From the NCBI GenBank assembly GCA_944389585.1, contig CALXMW010000008.1:1-64000 (forward strand): 64,000 nt of DNA, in the 5' to 3' direction. A model generated the notes under the pieces. That model had not been told where the DNA came from. It searched no databases and worked only from the letters and a program-made list of their open reading frames with translations. Each line of letters opens with the position of its first letter. The stretch's first letter is position 1. This stretch comes from an uncultured Kiritimatiellota bacterium (GTDB lineage Bacteria; Verrucomicrobiota; Kiritimatiellia; RFP12; DVOR01). The translations under genes were made by a program, and so were the position numbers. Shown piece after piece: positions 1 through 7,677 of the stretch.

Positions 1-2
1 TC

Positions 3-113
3 GACATCCCCAACCTCGACACCCTCAACATCGGCCACTCCATCGTCGCCCACGCCCTCTTCGTCGGCATGGAGCAGGCCGTCCGCGACATGCTCGCGGC
101 CATCGCCCGCTGA
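3..113 (+). CDS. pdxJ: Pyridoxine 5'-phosphate synthase PdxJ, C-terminal end (partial)
   Basis: Only the last 36 codons are in the window; the gene enters from the left edge in the frame starting at base 3 and stops at TGA 111-113. The reading NIGHSIVAHALFVGMEQAVR is the typical end of PdxJ, the TIM-barrel enzyme that condenses deoxyxylulose phosphate with 3-amino-2-oxopropyl phosphate to make pyridoxine phosphate. The match is to the well-conserved GHSIV(A/S) segment near the C-terminus. Start, length and upstream context cannot be judged. Confidence 0.85.
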   Translation, partial: DIPNLDTLNIGHSIVAHALFVGMEQAVRDMLAAIAR

Positions 114-116
114 CAG

Positions 117-207
117 AAGGAGGCTTGGAGGCTTGGCAGGTTGGCGACGCGCCGCCAAGCCACCAAACCTCCAAGCCTCTAAGCCTCCAAGCTTCTAAAC
201 CTCCACT
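117..207. repeat. Foldback of octamer repeats upstream of tgt
   Basis: Between pdxJ and tgt lies a low-complexity imperfect inverted repeat. The left arm is built from GAGGCTTG octamers (two copies plus a variant, 123-146). The right arm is five tandem AARCYTCY octamers (about 166-207), complementary to the left. The arms surround a short GC-rich centre near 147-157. It could fold as a long hairpin just before the tgt start codon. A second foldback of the same style, from a different short repeat, lies at 27724-27940. Confidence 0.6.
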
Positions 208-215
208 CCTCCCCC

Positions 216-1364
216 ATGCCCCCAAAGACAGGAACCTACGAGATCCTCCACGAAGACGCCAAGAGCGGCGCCCGCCTGGGGCGCCTCTGGACGCGCCACG
301 GGCCCGTCGAGACGCCCGTCTTCATGCCCGTGGGCACCCAGGCCACGGTGAAGACCCTCGGCGCGGAGGATTTGGAGCGCCTCGGCGCCCCCATCATCCT
401 GGGCAACACCTACCACCTCATGCTCCGGCCCGGGATGGAGGTCATGGAGCGCCTCGGCGGCCTCCACGCCTTCCAGGGCTGGCGCGGCCCCATCCTCACC
501 GACAGCGGCGGCTTCCAGGTCTTCTCCCTCTCCTCCCTGCGCAAGATCACCGAGGAGGGCGTCTCCTTCCAATCGCACATCGACGGCCGGCGCCTCTTTA
601 TGGGCCCCAAGGAAAGCATGGCCGTCCAGCGCGTCCTGGGCAGCGACATCGCGATGCTCTTCGACGAGTGCATCCCCTATCCCGCCACGGCGGACTACGC
701 CGCCAGGAGCGTCGAGCAGACCCTCCGCTGGGCCCGCGTCTGCCTGGGGCAGGAACGCGCCGAGGGCCAGCTCTACTTCGGCATCGTCCAGGGCTCCGAA
801 TACGCCGAGCTCCGCGCCCACTGCGCCCGCGAGCTCGCCGCCATGGCGCCCGACGGGCTCGACGGCTTCGCCGTGGGCGGCGTGAGCGTGGGCGAGCCCG
901 AGCCCTTCATCCTCAAGGGCATCGCCGACAGCGTCCCCCACATGCCCCGCCACCGCCCCCGCTACGTCATGGGCCTGGGAGACCTCTGGCAGATGACCGA
1001 GGCCGTCGGCATGGGCTGCGACATGTTCGACTGCGTCATCCCCACGCGCAATGCCCGCAACGGCTCGGCCTTCACCCTCGACGGCCCCTACCCCGTCAAG
1101 GCCGGCGCCTGGAAGGACAGCGCGCTGCCCATCGAGCCGGGCTGCGACTGCCCCGCCTGCGTGCGCCACACCCGCGGCTACGTCCGCCACCTCCTCAACA
1201 CCTCCGAGATGCTCGGCTACCGCCTCCTCACCCTCCACAACATCCACTGCTACCTCCGCTTCATGCGCCTCATGCGCCAGGCCATCGCCAACGACTGCTT
1301 CCTCGAGTTCCGCGCCGAGGCCCACGCCAGGCTCCGCGAGCGCCCCAAGCGCGGCGCCTACTGA
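216..1364 (+). CDS. tgt: Queuine/preQ1 tRNA-guanine transglycosylase
   Basis: Exchanges guanine-34 of GUN-anticodon tRNAs for the queuosine precursor. The 382-residue length is normal for bacterial Tgt. The nucleophile-region motif LTDSGGFQVFSL holds an Asp at about residue 96, and MFDCVIPTRNARNG holds the second catalytic Asp at about 272. The zinc site is complete: Cys310, Cys312 and Cys315 (CDCPAC), with His341 about 26 residues on. The ATG at 216 follows directly on the octamer-repeat foldback and has no good Shine-Dalgarno, so its translation signal is unclear. It reads in the same direction as pdxJ upstream and greA downstream. Confidence 0.95.
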   Translation: MPPKTGTYEILHEDAKSGARLGRLWTRHGPVETPVFMPVGTQATVKTLGAEDLERLGAPIILGNTYHLMLRPGMEVMERLGGLHAFQGWRGPILTDSGGFQVFSLSSLRKITEEGVSFQSHIDGRRLFMGPKESMAVQRVLGSDIAMLFDECIPYPATADYAARSVEQTLRWARVCLGQERAEGQLYFGIVQGSEYAELRAHCARELAAMAPDGLDGFAVGGVSVGEPEPFILKGIADSVPHMPRHRPRYVMGLGDLWQMTEAVGMGCDMFDCVIPTRNARNGSAFTLDGPYPVKAGAWKDSALPIEPGCDCPACVRHTRGYVRHLLNTSEMLGYRLLTLHNIHCYLRFMRLMRQAIANDCFLEFRAEAHARLRERPKRGAY

Positions 1365-1488
1365 CCCCGCCCCGGCGAGACCGCCGAGACCGCGGCCCGC
1401 AGCGGGGGCGCCGCTTCGTCTTGCCCCGCCCCAAGGGTGTCGGCCGGCCCCACGCCCCAAGCCGCCGCCGGGGCGAAAACGCCACCGG

Positions 1489-1518
1489 TTGCGGCGGCGG
1501 GGGGGATTTTGGTATTGT
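1489..1518 (+). promoter_or_regulatory. Putative sigma-70 promoter for greA with G7 tract in the spacer
   Basis: TTGCGG (1489-1494), an 18-base spacer and TATTGT (1513-1518, preceded by TGG). The spacer contains a run of seven G (1499-1505). The predicted leader to the greA ATG is about 75 nt and includes a Shine-Dalgarno. The tgt-greA gap (1365-1602) otherwise shows no gene. Confidence 0.45.
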
Positions 1519-1602
1519 ATGCGGGAGTGCCCTTGGTGGCGCGTCGGCGGGTGCGCCGGCGCGGCGCGGGGGGGCGTCGCTTTCATCGGAAAGGATTTGG
1601 AC

Positions 1603-3762
1603 ATGGACAAGAACGCTTTCAACATCCGCATCCAGGACGCGCTGGGCGGGGAGACGCCGGATTTCACGGCGGCGTTGGCGGCGATCGGGGAGCAGCTGGG
1701 CGACGACGCGAACGGGGCCTCGAAGTCGTTCGCGACGGCCACGGAAAAGGCGGTCGAGCACAAGGATCTGCGCGGGGCGCTGGCGTGCATGGCCTTCTTC
1801 GCGGCGCGCGGGGCGGAGCTGAAGCGGGTGGATCTGGCGCAGATGCGCGAGGTGGTGCGCCGGTGCGCGACGACGGCCGACGAAAAGCTGATGGTCGACT
1901 CGGTGGGGCTGGCCTCGGCGACGGCGGCGGCGATCGTGCGGCGCCTGACGGTGCTGCTGGCGCTGAAGCCCGGGGTGTACGTGAGCAGCCAGTCGTGGGG
2001 CTTCGGGCAGGTGCAGAGCATCGACACCTTCTACGGCAAGGCGATCATCGACTTCGAGGGGAAGAAGGGCCACGCGATGAGCCTGGCGGTGGCCGGGCAG
2101 AACCTGGAGATCGCCGACGACGCGCACCTGATGACGCGCCTGCTGAAAAACCGCGAGGAAATCGTCGAGCTGGCGCAGAAGCACCCCGCCGAGCTGGTGC
2201 GCCTGACCCTCGAGAGCTACGGCCCGCTCACCATCCAGCGCCTGCAGGAGCGCCTGATCTCCGCCGGGCTGGTGGCGCAGGACAAATGGAAGACCTTCTG
2301 GGACGCCGCGCGCCGCGGCCTGAAGGCCGACAAGGCCCGCCCCGTCGACATCCCCGCCAAGCGCACCGAGCCCATCCGCCTGCTGGAGGCCGAGGAAGAC
2401 TTCGGCGACGGCTGGCTGAAAAAGTTCGCCAAGCTGCGCGACATCAAGGCCATCTACGACGGCACCCTCTCCATGCTCGCCGAAAAGAAGAACGAGCTGC
2501 CCGACAGCTACCGCGACACGGTGGCCAACCGCCTGAACTTCGCCCTCAAAGGCGCCGACAAATCCGACTACCCGCGCTACGCCCAGGTGGCCGCCCTCCT
2601 GGCCCGCCTGGGGCTCTCCACCGAGGCCGAGCGCGCCAAGCAGGCCGAGACGCTCACCGAGAAGGACGAGCAGGACAACTTCCTGGCCGCGATGAAGGGC
2701 CTCTCCGCCCGCGACGTGGCCGCCACCGTGCGCTTCATCCTCGCGGTGGCGCCCGAGAAGAAGGCGCTCATCCTGGCCCACCTGCCCCAGCTCAACAGCG
2801 TGGCCCTGGGCGCGACCCTCGGCGCCCTGACCGGCGACGAGGAGGCCGGCGCGGAGGTGCGCAAGCTCCTGGCCCGCCAGGCCAGCCCCGTGCCCACCCT
2901 CGTGGTCTGGGCCCTGCGCAACCGCTCCGACGCCGAGGCCTGGGGCGCCCCCGCGCTCAACGAGCTCATCACCCAGGCCATCCACATCGTCGAGCAGCGC
3001 CTCGCGGGCGAAAGCCTCAAGATGCGCAACGCCCTCCAGGCCTTCTTCGACAGCGCCAAATGGCTTGAGGGCGTCTGCAAGGAACTCTCCGACTTCGACC
3101 GCCGCGTCGTCTTCGAGCGCATCCAGGCCTCCACCGCCAACGAGTGGGACGCGGCCAGCAAGCGCAACGTGCTCGTGCGCATGGCCCGCTTCGACCCCAC
3201 CCTCGCCAAACTCCGGCGCACCGAGCGCCAGCCCCAGGAGCGCGCCCACCTCACCTCGGCCCGCTCCCTGGCGGCCTACCGCCTGGCCTACGACCACCTC
3301 ACCAACGTCGAGATCCCCGCCAACGCCAAGGACATCGCCACCGCCCGCAGCTACGGCGACCTCCGCGAAAACGCCGAGTACCAGTTCGCCAAAGACCACC
3401 AGCGCGTCCTCCTCGGCCGCCAGGACGAGATGGACCGCACCCTCAAGCTCCTCAAGGCCACCGACTTCGCCGGCGTCTCCTGCGAGACCGCCGAGCCCGG
3501 CACCCGCGTCACCGTCGAGACGGCCAAAGGCCGCGCCACCTACACCATCCTCGGCGAGCTCGACCGCGACGAGGCGCTCAACATCATCTCCAGCCGCTCG
3601 CGCCTCGCCGCCGCCCTCCTCGGCCACAAGCCCGGCGACAAGGTGGAGCTCCCCGCCGAGCGCGGCACCGAGCCCGGCACCCTCGTGGCCGTCGAGCCGC
3701 TCGATGACGCCGTCAAGGCCTGGCTGGCGGCCATCCCCACCCAGCACGAGCCCAACGCTTGA
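1603..3762 (+). CDS. greA: Long-form transcription elongation factor GreA (N-terminal extension)
   Basis: The last about 150 residues are a Gre factor: a coiled coil with the DLRENAEY tip motif (about residues 583-595), then the C-terminal globular domain ending near residue 705. Gre factors bind the RNA polymerase secondary channel and stimulate transcript cleavage in backtracked complexes. The protein is 719 residues instead of the usual roughly 160; the first about 560 are a helical, TPR-like extension. The same layout is known for chlamydial GreA (about 715 residues), so this is a PVC-type trait. ATG 1603 was chosen because GGAAAGGA lies just upstream and the reading frame before it looks non-coding. 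Its TGA overlaps the next gene's ATG by one base. Confidence 0.85.
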   Translation: MDKNAFNIRIQDALGGETPDFTAALAAIGEQLGDDANGASKSFATATEKAVEHKDLRGALACMAFFAARGAELKRVDLAQMREVVRRCATTADEKLMVDSVGLASATAAAIVRRLTVLLALKPGVYVSSQSWGFGQVQSIDTFYGKAIIDFEGKKGHAMSLAVAGQNLEIADDAHLMTRLLKNREEIVELAQKHPAELVRLTLESYGPLTIQRLQERLISAGLVAQDKWKTFWDAARRGLKADKARPVDIPAKRTEPIRLLEAEEDFGDGWLKKFAKLRDIKAIYDGTLSMLAEKKNELPDSYRDTVANRLNFALKGADKSDYPRYAQVAALLARLGLSTEAERAKQAETLTEKDEQDNFLAAMKGLSARDVAATVRFILAVAPEKKALILAHLPQLNSVALGATLGALTGDEEAGAEVRKLLARQASPVPTLVVWALRNRSDAEAWGAPALNELITQAIHIVEQRLAGESLKMRNALQAFFDSAKWLEGVCKELSDFDRRVVFERIQASTANEWDAASKRNVLVRMARFDPTLAKLRRTERQPQERAHLTSARSLAAYRLAYDHLTNVEIPANAKDIATARSYGDLRENAEYQFAKDHQRVLLGRQDEMDRTLKLLKATDFAGVSCETAEPGTRVTVETAKGRATYTILGELDRDEALNIISSRSRLAAALLGHKPGDKVELPAERGTEPGTLVAVEPLDDAVKAWLAAIPTQHEPNA

Positions 3763-4796
3763 TGTCCCCCAACCTCACGAAGCACCGCCAGCGGGGCAGC
3801 ATCAAGGCCGTCATGGAGGCCCTGCGCCGCTTCCGGCGCGTCCTCCTCACCGCCCACATCCGCCCCGACGGCGACGCCGTCGGCTCCTGCGTGGCCATGG
3901 CCCGCCTCCTCAAGGCCAATGGCTGGGAGCCCACCGTCGCCCTCTCGCCCCTCGGCATGGGCCCGCCCAAGTTCCTGCTGGACTACGCCGACTGCGTCGC
4001 CCCCACCAACGTCAAGGCGCGCGACTACGACTGCGCGCTCATCCTCGACTGCGGCGGCCCCGAGCGCCTGCCCGAGCCCCTGCGCGACGCCGTCGCCAAG
4101 CTCCCGGCCCTCGTCATCGACCACCACGCCACCTCCAAGCCCTACGGCCTCGCCCGCTGGGTCGTCCCAGACGCCAGCAGCACCGGCGAGCTCGTCCACC
4201 GCTTCGCCGCGCGCCAACGCTGGGCCCTCGACCTGCCCGCCGCCGAGGCCCTCTGGGTGGCCCTCGTCACCGACACCGGGCGCTTCGCCTACTCCTGCAC
4301 CCACCCCTCCACCCTCAAGGCCGCCGCCGCGCTCCTCGCCCTCGGGGTCGACTCCTCGGCCATCAACGACCGCCTCTTCCTCTACGCCAGCGAGGGCGCC
4401 GTCCTCCTCAAGCGCAAGGCCTACGACTCGCTCACCACCTGGTTCCGCGGGCGCGTCGCCCTCATCTGCCTCACCGCTAGGGACTTCCGCCGCGCCGGCG
4501 TCGCCAAGAGCGAGATCGAGGACGCCATCGACATCCCCCGCTCCATCCCCACCGCCCAGGTCTGCCTCTTCTTCTACGAGACCAAGGACAAACCCGGCGT
4601 CACCCGCCTCAGCGTCCGCACCCGCAACGAGCCGGCCACCTTCAACGCCGCCACCATCGCCGAGCACTTCGGCGGCGGCGGCCACCTCCGCGCCGCCGGC
4701 TGCGACCTCCACTGCAAGCCCAAGGCCGCCGTCGAGGCCGTCAAGGCCTACCTCGCCACCCTCTTCGCCGACGACCCCGCGCCCGCGGCCCCCTGA
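3762..4796 (+). CDS. DHH/DHHA1 phosphoesterase, NrnA-like
   Basis: A 344-residue protein with the ordered DHH-family motifs: HIRPDGDAVGS near residue 32, LDCGG near 97, IDHHAT near 122, VTDTGRF near 168, and the DHHA1 end motif FGGGGHLRAAG near 309. Family members such as NrnA are Mn-dependent and degrade oligoribonucleotides (nanoRNA), pAp or cyclic dinucleotides; the exact substrate cannot be read here. Start ATG 3762 overlaps the greA stop (TGATG), so the two are translationally coupled. Pairing with a transcript-cleavage factor would fit nanoRNA clearance, but that is inference. Confidence 0.85.
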   Translation: MSPNLTKHRQRGSIKAVMEALRRFRRVLLTAHIRPDGDAVGSCVAMARLLKANGWEPTVALSPLGMGPPKFLLDYADCVAPTNVKARDYDCALILDCGGPERLPEPLRDAVAKLPALVIDHHATSKPYGLARWVVPDASSTGELVHRFAARQRWALDLPAAEALWVALVTDTGRFAYSCTHPSTLKAAAALLALGVDSSAINDRLFLYASEGAVLLKRKAYDSLTTWFRGRVALICLTARDFRRAGVAKSEIEDAIDIPRSIPTAQVCLFFYETKDKPGVTRLSVRTRNEPATFNAATIAEHFGGGGHLRAAGCDLHCKPKAAVEAVKAYLATLFADDPAPAAP

Positions 4797-4820
4797 GCGC
4801 CCCGCCCTTTGGCCATGCAA

Positions 4821-4852
4821 GAGGCCCCCGGCAAGCGCCGGGGGCCTTCTTT
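4821..4852. terminator. Bidirectional terminator between DHH gene and PEP-CTERM 1
   Basis: A perfect GC-rich stem, AGGCCCCCGGC / GCCGGGGGCCT, with loop AAGC and T-rich ends on both strands. It separates two convergent genes. Almost the same hairpin is used at 28621-28648 beside PEP-CTERM 2. Confidence 0.85.
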
Positions 4853-4871
4853 GCATGGCCGAGGGGGCCGT

Positions 4872-5522
4872 TCACGCCACGCGGCGGCGGAGCGCCGCGC
4901 CGGCCACGCCGAGGGCCAGCAGGGCAAGCGCCGTCGGCTCGGGCAGGGCGGCGATTTCGTCGCCGGTCGCCACGCCGGCCGCCACGGCCAGCTGGGCGTC
5001 GCCGCGCCAGAGGACGCTGCCGTACGGATCGGCGCCGACGAAGACATCCGTCCAATCGCCGGTCTTCCAGCTGTCCGGCGTCGTCATCGTGCCGAGCAGC
5101 GTGTCGTTGGCGTAGAACGAGATCGTCGTATCGCCGAAGACGATGGCCGCGACGAGGGAGTCGGTGCCGCTCCAGGAGAAGCTCGGCGCCGTGGTCACAG
5201 GCGTGTTCCCGCTCCAATCGGAGCCGATCTTGGTCTCGGTGTAGAACGTCCCGTCCGAGCCGACTTGCAGCCTCACCTGCTGGTTCGAGGTCGCGTTGTC
5301 CCTGAGCGTCAGCAGCGTTTGGTAGCTGTCCTCCGCAGGCAGGGAGCCGCCGGAGAGGACGACCGCGACGGTGAAGCCCGTGGAGGCGCTGTAGCCACCG
5401 CCGATCGACACCGGGGAATTGTTGCTCACGCTCGATTCCACCCAGTCGAAGGTCACCGCCTGGGCGGCGGAAAGGGCCACGGCGGCGAAGGCCAAGGCCG
5501 CGGCGAAGTATGCACGTTTCAT
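4872..5522 (-). CDS. PEP-CTERM sorted secreted protein 1
   Basis: A 216-residue exported protein. It has a signal peptide (MKR then an Ala-rich stretch to AQA, about residues 1-22). The body is a LamG/concanavalin-like beta sandwich, suggested by alternating Trp/Ser/Asp strands. The C-terminus is a classic PEP-CTERM anchor (LPEPTALALLALG, hydrophobic stretch, RRR). By family knowledge, PEP-CTERM proteins are processed by exosortase and end up at the cell surface or in the extracellular matrix; no exosortase is in this window. No Shine-Dalgarno precedes the ATG at 5522, unlike PEP-CTERM 2 and 3. It lies at the edge of the AT-rich island, and its missing leader may be the orphan one at 11224-11536. 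Confidence 0.8.
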   Translation of the reverse strand: MKRAYFAAALAFAAVALSAAQAVTFDWVESSVSNNSPVSIGGGYSASTGFTVAVVLSGGSLPAEDSYQTLLTLRDNATSNQQVRLQVGSDGTFYTETKIGSDWSGNTPVTTAPSFSWSGTDSLVAAIVFGDTTISFYANDTLLGTMTTPDSWKTGDWTDVFVGADPYGSVLWRGDAQLAVAAGVATGDEIAALPEPTALALLALGVAGAALRRRVA

Positions 5523-5550
5523 ACGGAAGTGATAAATTAGAACGGTTAAT

Positions 5551-5634
5551 ATGGGCGATACGGTAAGCGCCCATATAGGTAAGCAGGCGGCATAGATCAG
5601 CACCGGGGGACGGGCTGGCCTATGCCGCCTGCTT
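5551..5634. repeat. Two inverted repeats at the left island boundary
   Basis: The first is ATGGGCG/CGCCCAT (5551-5557 and 5568-5574). The second is a perfect 15-bp pair, AAGCAGGCGGCATAG (5581-5595) and its complement (5620-5634), around a 24-nt loop. They lie between PEP-CTERM 1 and the AT-rich island. They could be a terminator for the incoming island operon or a junction structure. The gap 5523-5974 holds these, the 36-bp repeats and a further hairpin, but no gene I can support. Confidence 0.6.
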
Positions 5635-5676
5635 GCGTTTCGGAGGGATAGGGATGCAGCTGCAATTTTGCGGGCT

Positions 5677-5778
5677 GTACCGGCTTCCTGACAAAACAGG
5701 GGGTTTCCAAAGTCATACGGCAGCCAATACATTGGCCGCAGGGTACCGGCTTCCTGACAAAACAGGGGGTTTCCAAAG
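5677..5778. repeat. Two 36-bp direct repeats separated by 30 bp
   Basis: An identical 36-base sequence beginning GTACCGGCTTCCTGAC occurs at 5677-5712 and again at 5743-5778, separated by exactly 30 bases (5713-5742). The geometry resembles one CRISPR repeat-spacer-repeat unit. There are only two copies, no AT-rich leader and no cas gene nearby. It sits in the gene-free zone at the left end of the defence island. Confidence 0.85.
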
Positions 5779-5845
5779 GGGGCCTCCCTTTGGCACACGG
5801 CTTTGCTCGCAAAATGTAATGTGTTATACCTGCTGTCACGGCTGG

Positions 5846-5891
5846 CGGGTAAAATGAGGGTTTCGCCGGATGGAAACGCTCACTTTGCCCG
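5846..5891. repeat. Imperfect hairpin downstream of the island operon
   Basis: CGGGTAAAATGAG-GTTTC pairs imperfectly with GAAAC-GCTCACTTTGCCCG across an 8-nt loop. It lies about 85 bases beyond the stop of the HEPN gene on the minus strand, so it may help end the island transcript. Base composition here is intermediate between island and host. Confidence 0.4.
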
Positions 5892-5974
5892 GCAGGAAAA
5901 CGGGCAGGTTTTTGCGGATGGGAATGAGCAAAAAGCTGGGCGGTTTCGAGAGTGGCAGCAGGTATATGTAACGC

Positions 5975-6511
5975 TTATCTTTTCAAGTACGATGGGTCTA
6001 AGACAGTTTCTATTAGCGAAATAAAATTACACGCTTGGCGATATTTCTTATAAATTTCTTCCACGGTAATATTTACATCAAATTCTGCAAAGTTTTCATG
6101 AACTAATAAATTTCTCTGGCGACCCAGGTCGATAAAGCATTGCTCTGCTGTTTTTAGCTTTTCATCGCCGTTTATCGTTTGCCTGACACTCTCTTTTGTT
6201 TCTTCACCGAAAAGCTTCCAAAAAGCGTTCGTATTATTCGCTTTCCAGTCGAACAGTGTATGATATTGGCGTTCAATAACTTTTGATTCAATGAGCTTCA
6301 CAATCCTTTTGTCCGATCCACTGGCTTTTGCCGCATATTTAGAAATCAATTCAGAAATCCTGCTTTCAAAATAGCTGGCTGCCGACAAAACAAGCACTTT
6401 TTTATAAACGTTATCTATGTATGTGGCAAAGGAAATTTCGCCCTTGCCAAGTAGATAGTTATATAATTCTTGGGAATCTTGATATTGTCTCTCTATTCGT
6501 TCGCTTTCCAT
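5975..6511 (-). CDS. HEPN-domain protein, MAE_28990/MAE_18760-like
   Basis: A 178-residue, mostly helical protein. Near residue 135 it carries RNLLVH, which fits the Rx4-6H active-site motif of HEPN ribonucleases. The MAE_28990/MAE_18760 HEPN group is known to sit next to DUF262 genes, and here the gene starts only 2 bases after the DUF262 stop. Inference: the pair forms a two-gene defence or toxin-like unit in which HEPN is the nuclease effector. A GAGGA Shine-Dalgarno precedes ATG 6511. It is the last gene of the minus-strand island operon, and its AT-rich codon use is unlike the host genes. Confidence 0.65.
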   Translation of the reverse strand: MESERIERQYQDSQELYNYLLGKGEISFATYIDNVYKKVLVLSAASYFESRISELISKYAAKASGSDKRIVKLIESKVIERQYHTLFDWKANNTNAFWKLFGEETKESVRQTINGDEKLKTAEQCFIDLGRQRNLLVHENFAEFDVNITVEEIYKKYRQACNFISLIETVLDPSYLKR

Positions 6512-6513
6512 TT

Positions 6514-7677
6514 TTAATCCTCAATGTTAGGTTCTTCAATTCCATATAAATATTTGCGTGCAAGCCGTAGTCTTGTCTTCACGCTTTCAACATGGGAGGT
6601 GCTATGAGTAATTGCATTTTTGAAGTTCTCATCCTTTTTTAGTGCGTCAAAAGCATCCTGTGTAATCGCAGCTTGTTCAATACCATCAGCCAATATTTTT
6701 TCAGATATAGTTACAAAAACTGCATCAAAAAGGGATACATTAAAGCTGCCTGTTTGAGCTAAAAAATCTTTCTTATCAATATCAGCACAAACACTTATAA
6801 AGTCAAAAAAGAGCTTTTTACTTTGCTCAATCTTTTCTCCATCAAATCCCTGTGCTTCCTTAGAAAAACGGTTTAAGAAACGGATCATTGAACCAGAATA
6901 CAATTCTCCGTCATATAACAGGGCGTATGAACGCAACAAAACCTCAACATCACGGAACTTGTCATCTTCTTCTTTCTTCCCGACAATATCGCGCCAACAA
7001 GGTTCAGAATTTAAGGAATAAATCATCTTATAGAAATCAGAACGATACAAACAACCTCTGATTTCTTGAGGCGATAGATTCAAACCACCGGTATTAAGAC
7101 GACTAAAAATCTCATAGATTGATCCATCATCTTCAGGTCTGTTTTGCCTTATTGACATACAGCGAATAGGCATAAGGTCAAATGAACTCTTTTGGGCAAC
7201 GTCCAGAGTATAATACTTTTTGTTGTTCAAGGGGTGCGGTGCGCCATTTTCTTGCTTGGCAAACTGCAATTTGAAATCTTGAAAGATTTCATTGTCAGAT
7301 AAAACATTATCAGGGATATTGCCGTTTTCATCAAAAACTTTCCGCAAAAAAGTCCGCTTTCCGCTTCTCGGGAATCTCTGGTTCACAAAGAAATATATTG
7401 TCAAAAGACGTTGTTGCCCATCAATGATGCTATATTTATTTCTTTCTACTTGATATAAAAAAATCTGTGGTATAGGAAGGCCCAAAATCAAAGATTCTAT
7501 GAATCTGGAAGCACGTTTCCTATCCCATACATAGTTGCGCTGGAAAGCAGGCATTGATATTACGCCAGACTCAATAAGGCTGTTAATTGTCATAACATTG
7601 AAGTCGTTCGGGATGACGCTAATATCATACGAAACGACAGAGGTTTCCTCATCTTGCATTTCATAATGCTCAGGCAT
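6514..7677 (-). CDS. DUF262 (ParB/Srx-fold) domain protein
   Basis: A 387-residue protein. The N-terminal DUF262 domain shows FQRNYVWD near residue 48 and the hallmark IIDGQQRLLT near residue 87. In GmrSD-type enzymes this domain hydrolyses NTP and is paired with an HNH DUF1524 domain; no HNH motif is visible in the C-terminal half here. The separate HEPN protein downstream may supply nuclease activity. ATG 7677 (MPEHYEMQ) was preferred over an upstream in-frame ATG because AGGAGG lies 8-9 bases before it. It overlaps the 3' end of the upstream methyltransferase by 8 bases, so the two are coupled. Confidence 0.75.
   Translation of the reverse strand: MPEHYEMQDEETSVVSYDISVIPNDFNVMTINSLIESGVISMPAFQRNYVWDRKRASRFIESLILGLPIPQIFLYQVERNKYSIIDGQQRLLTIYFFVNQRFPRSGKRTFLRKVFDENGNIPDNVLSDNEIFQDFKLQFAKQENGAPHPLNNKKYYTLDVAQKSSFDLMPIRCMSIRQNRPEDDGSIYEIFSRLNTGGLNLSPQEIRGCLYRSDFYKMIYSLNSEPCWRDIVGKKEEDDKFRDVEVLLRSYALLYDGELYSGSMIRFLNRFSKEAQGFDGEKIEQSKKLFFDFISVCADIDKKDFLAQTGSFNVSLFDAVFVTISEKILADGIEQAAITQDAFDALKKDENFKNAITHSTSHVESVKTRLRLARKYLYGIEEPNIED

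Noticed and set aside
5677-5778. CRISPR array call for the two 36-bp repeats
   Set aside because: Only two repeats, no leader, no cas gene and no third degenerate repeat on either side; kept as a repeat with a note.
5633-5857. Small plus- and minus-strand frames over the 36-bp repeats (for example ETPCFVRKP-like translations)
   Set aside because: They only translate the repeat DNA; no Shine-Dalgarno and no protein-like conservation.
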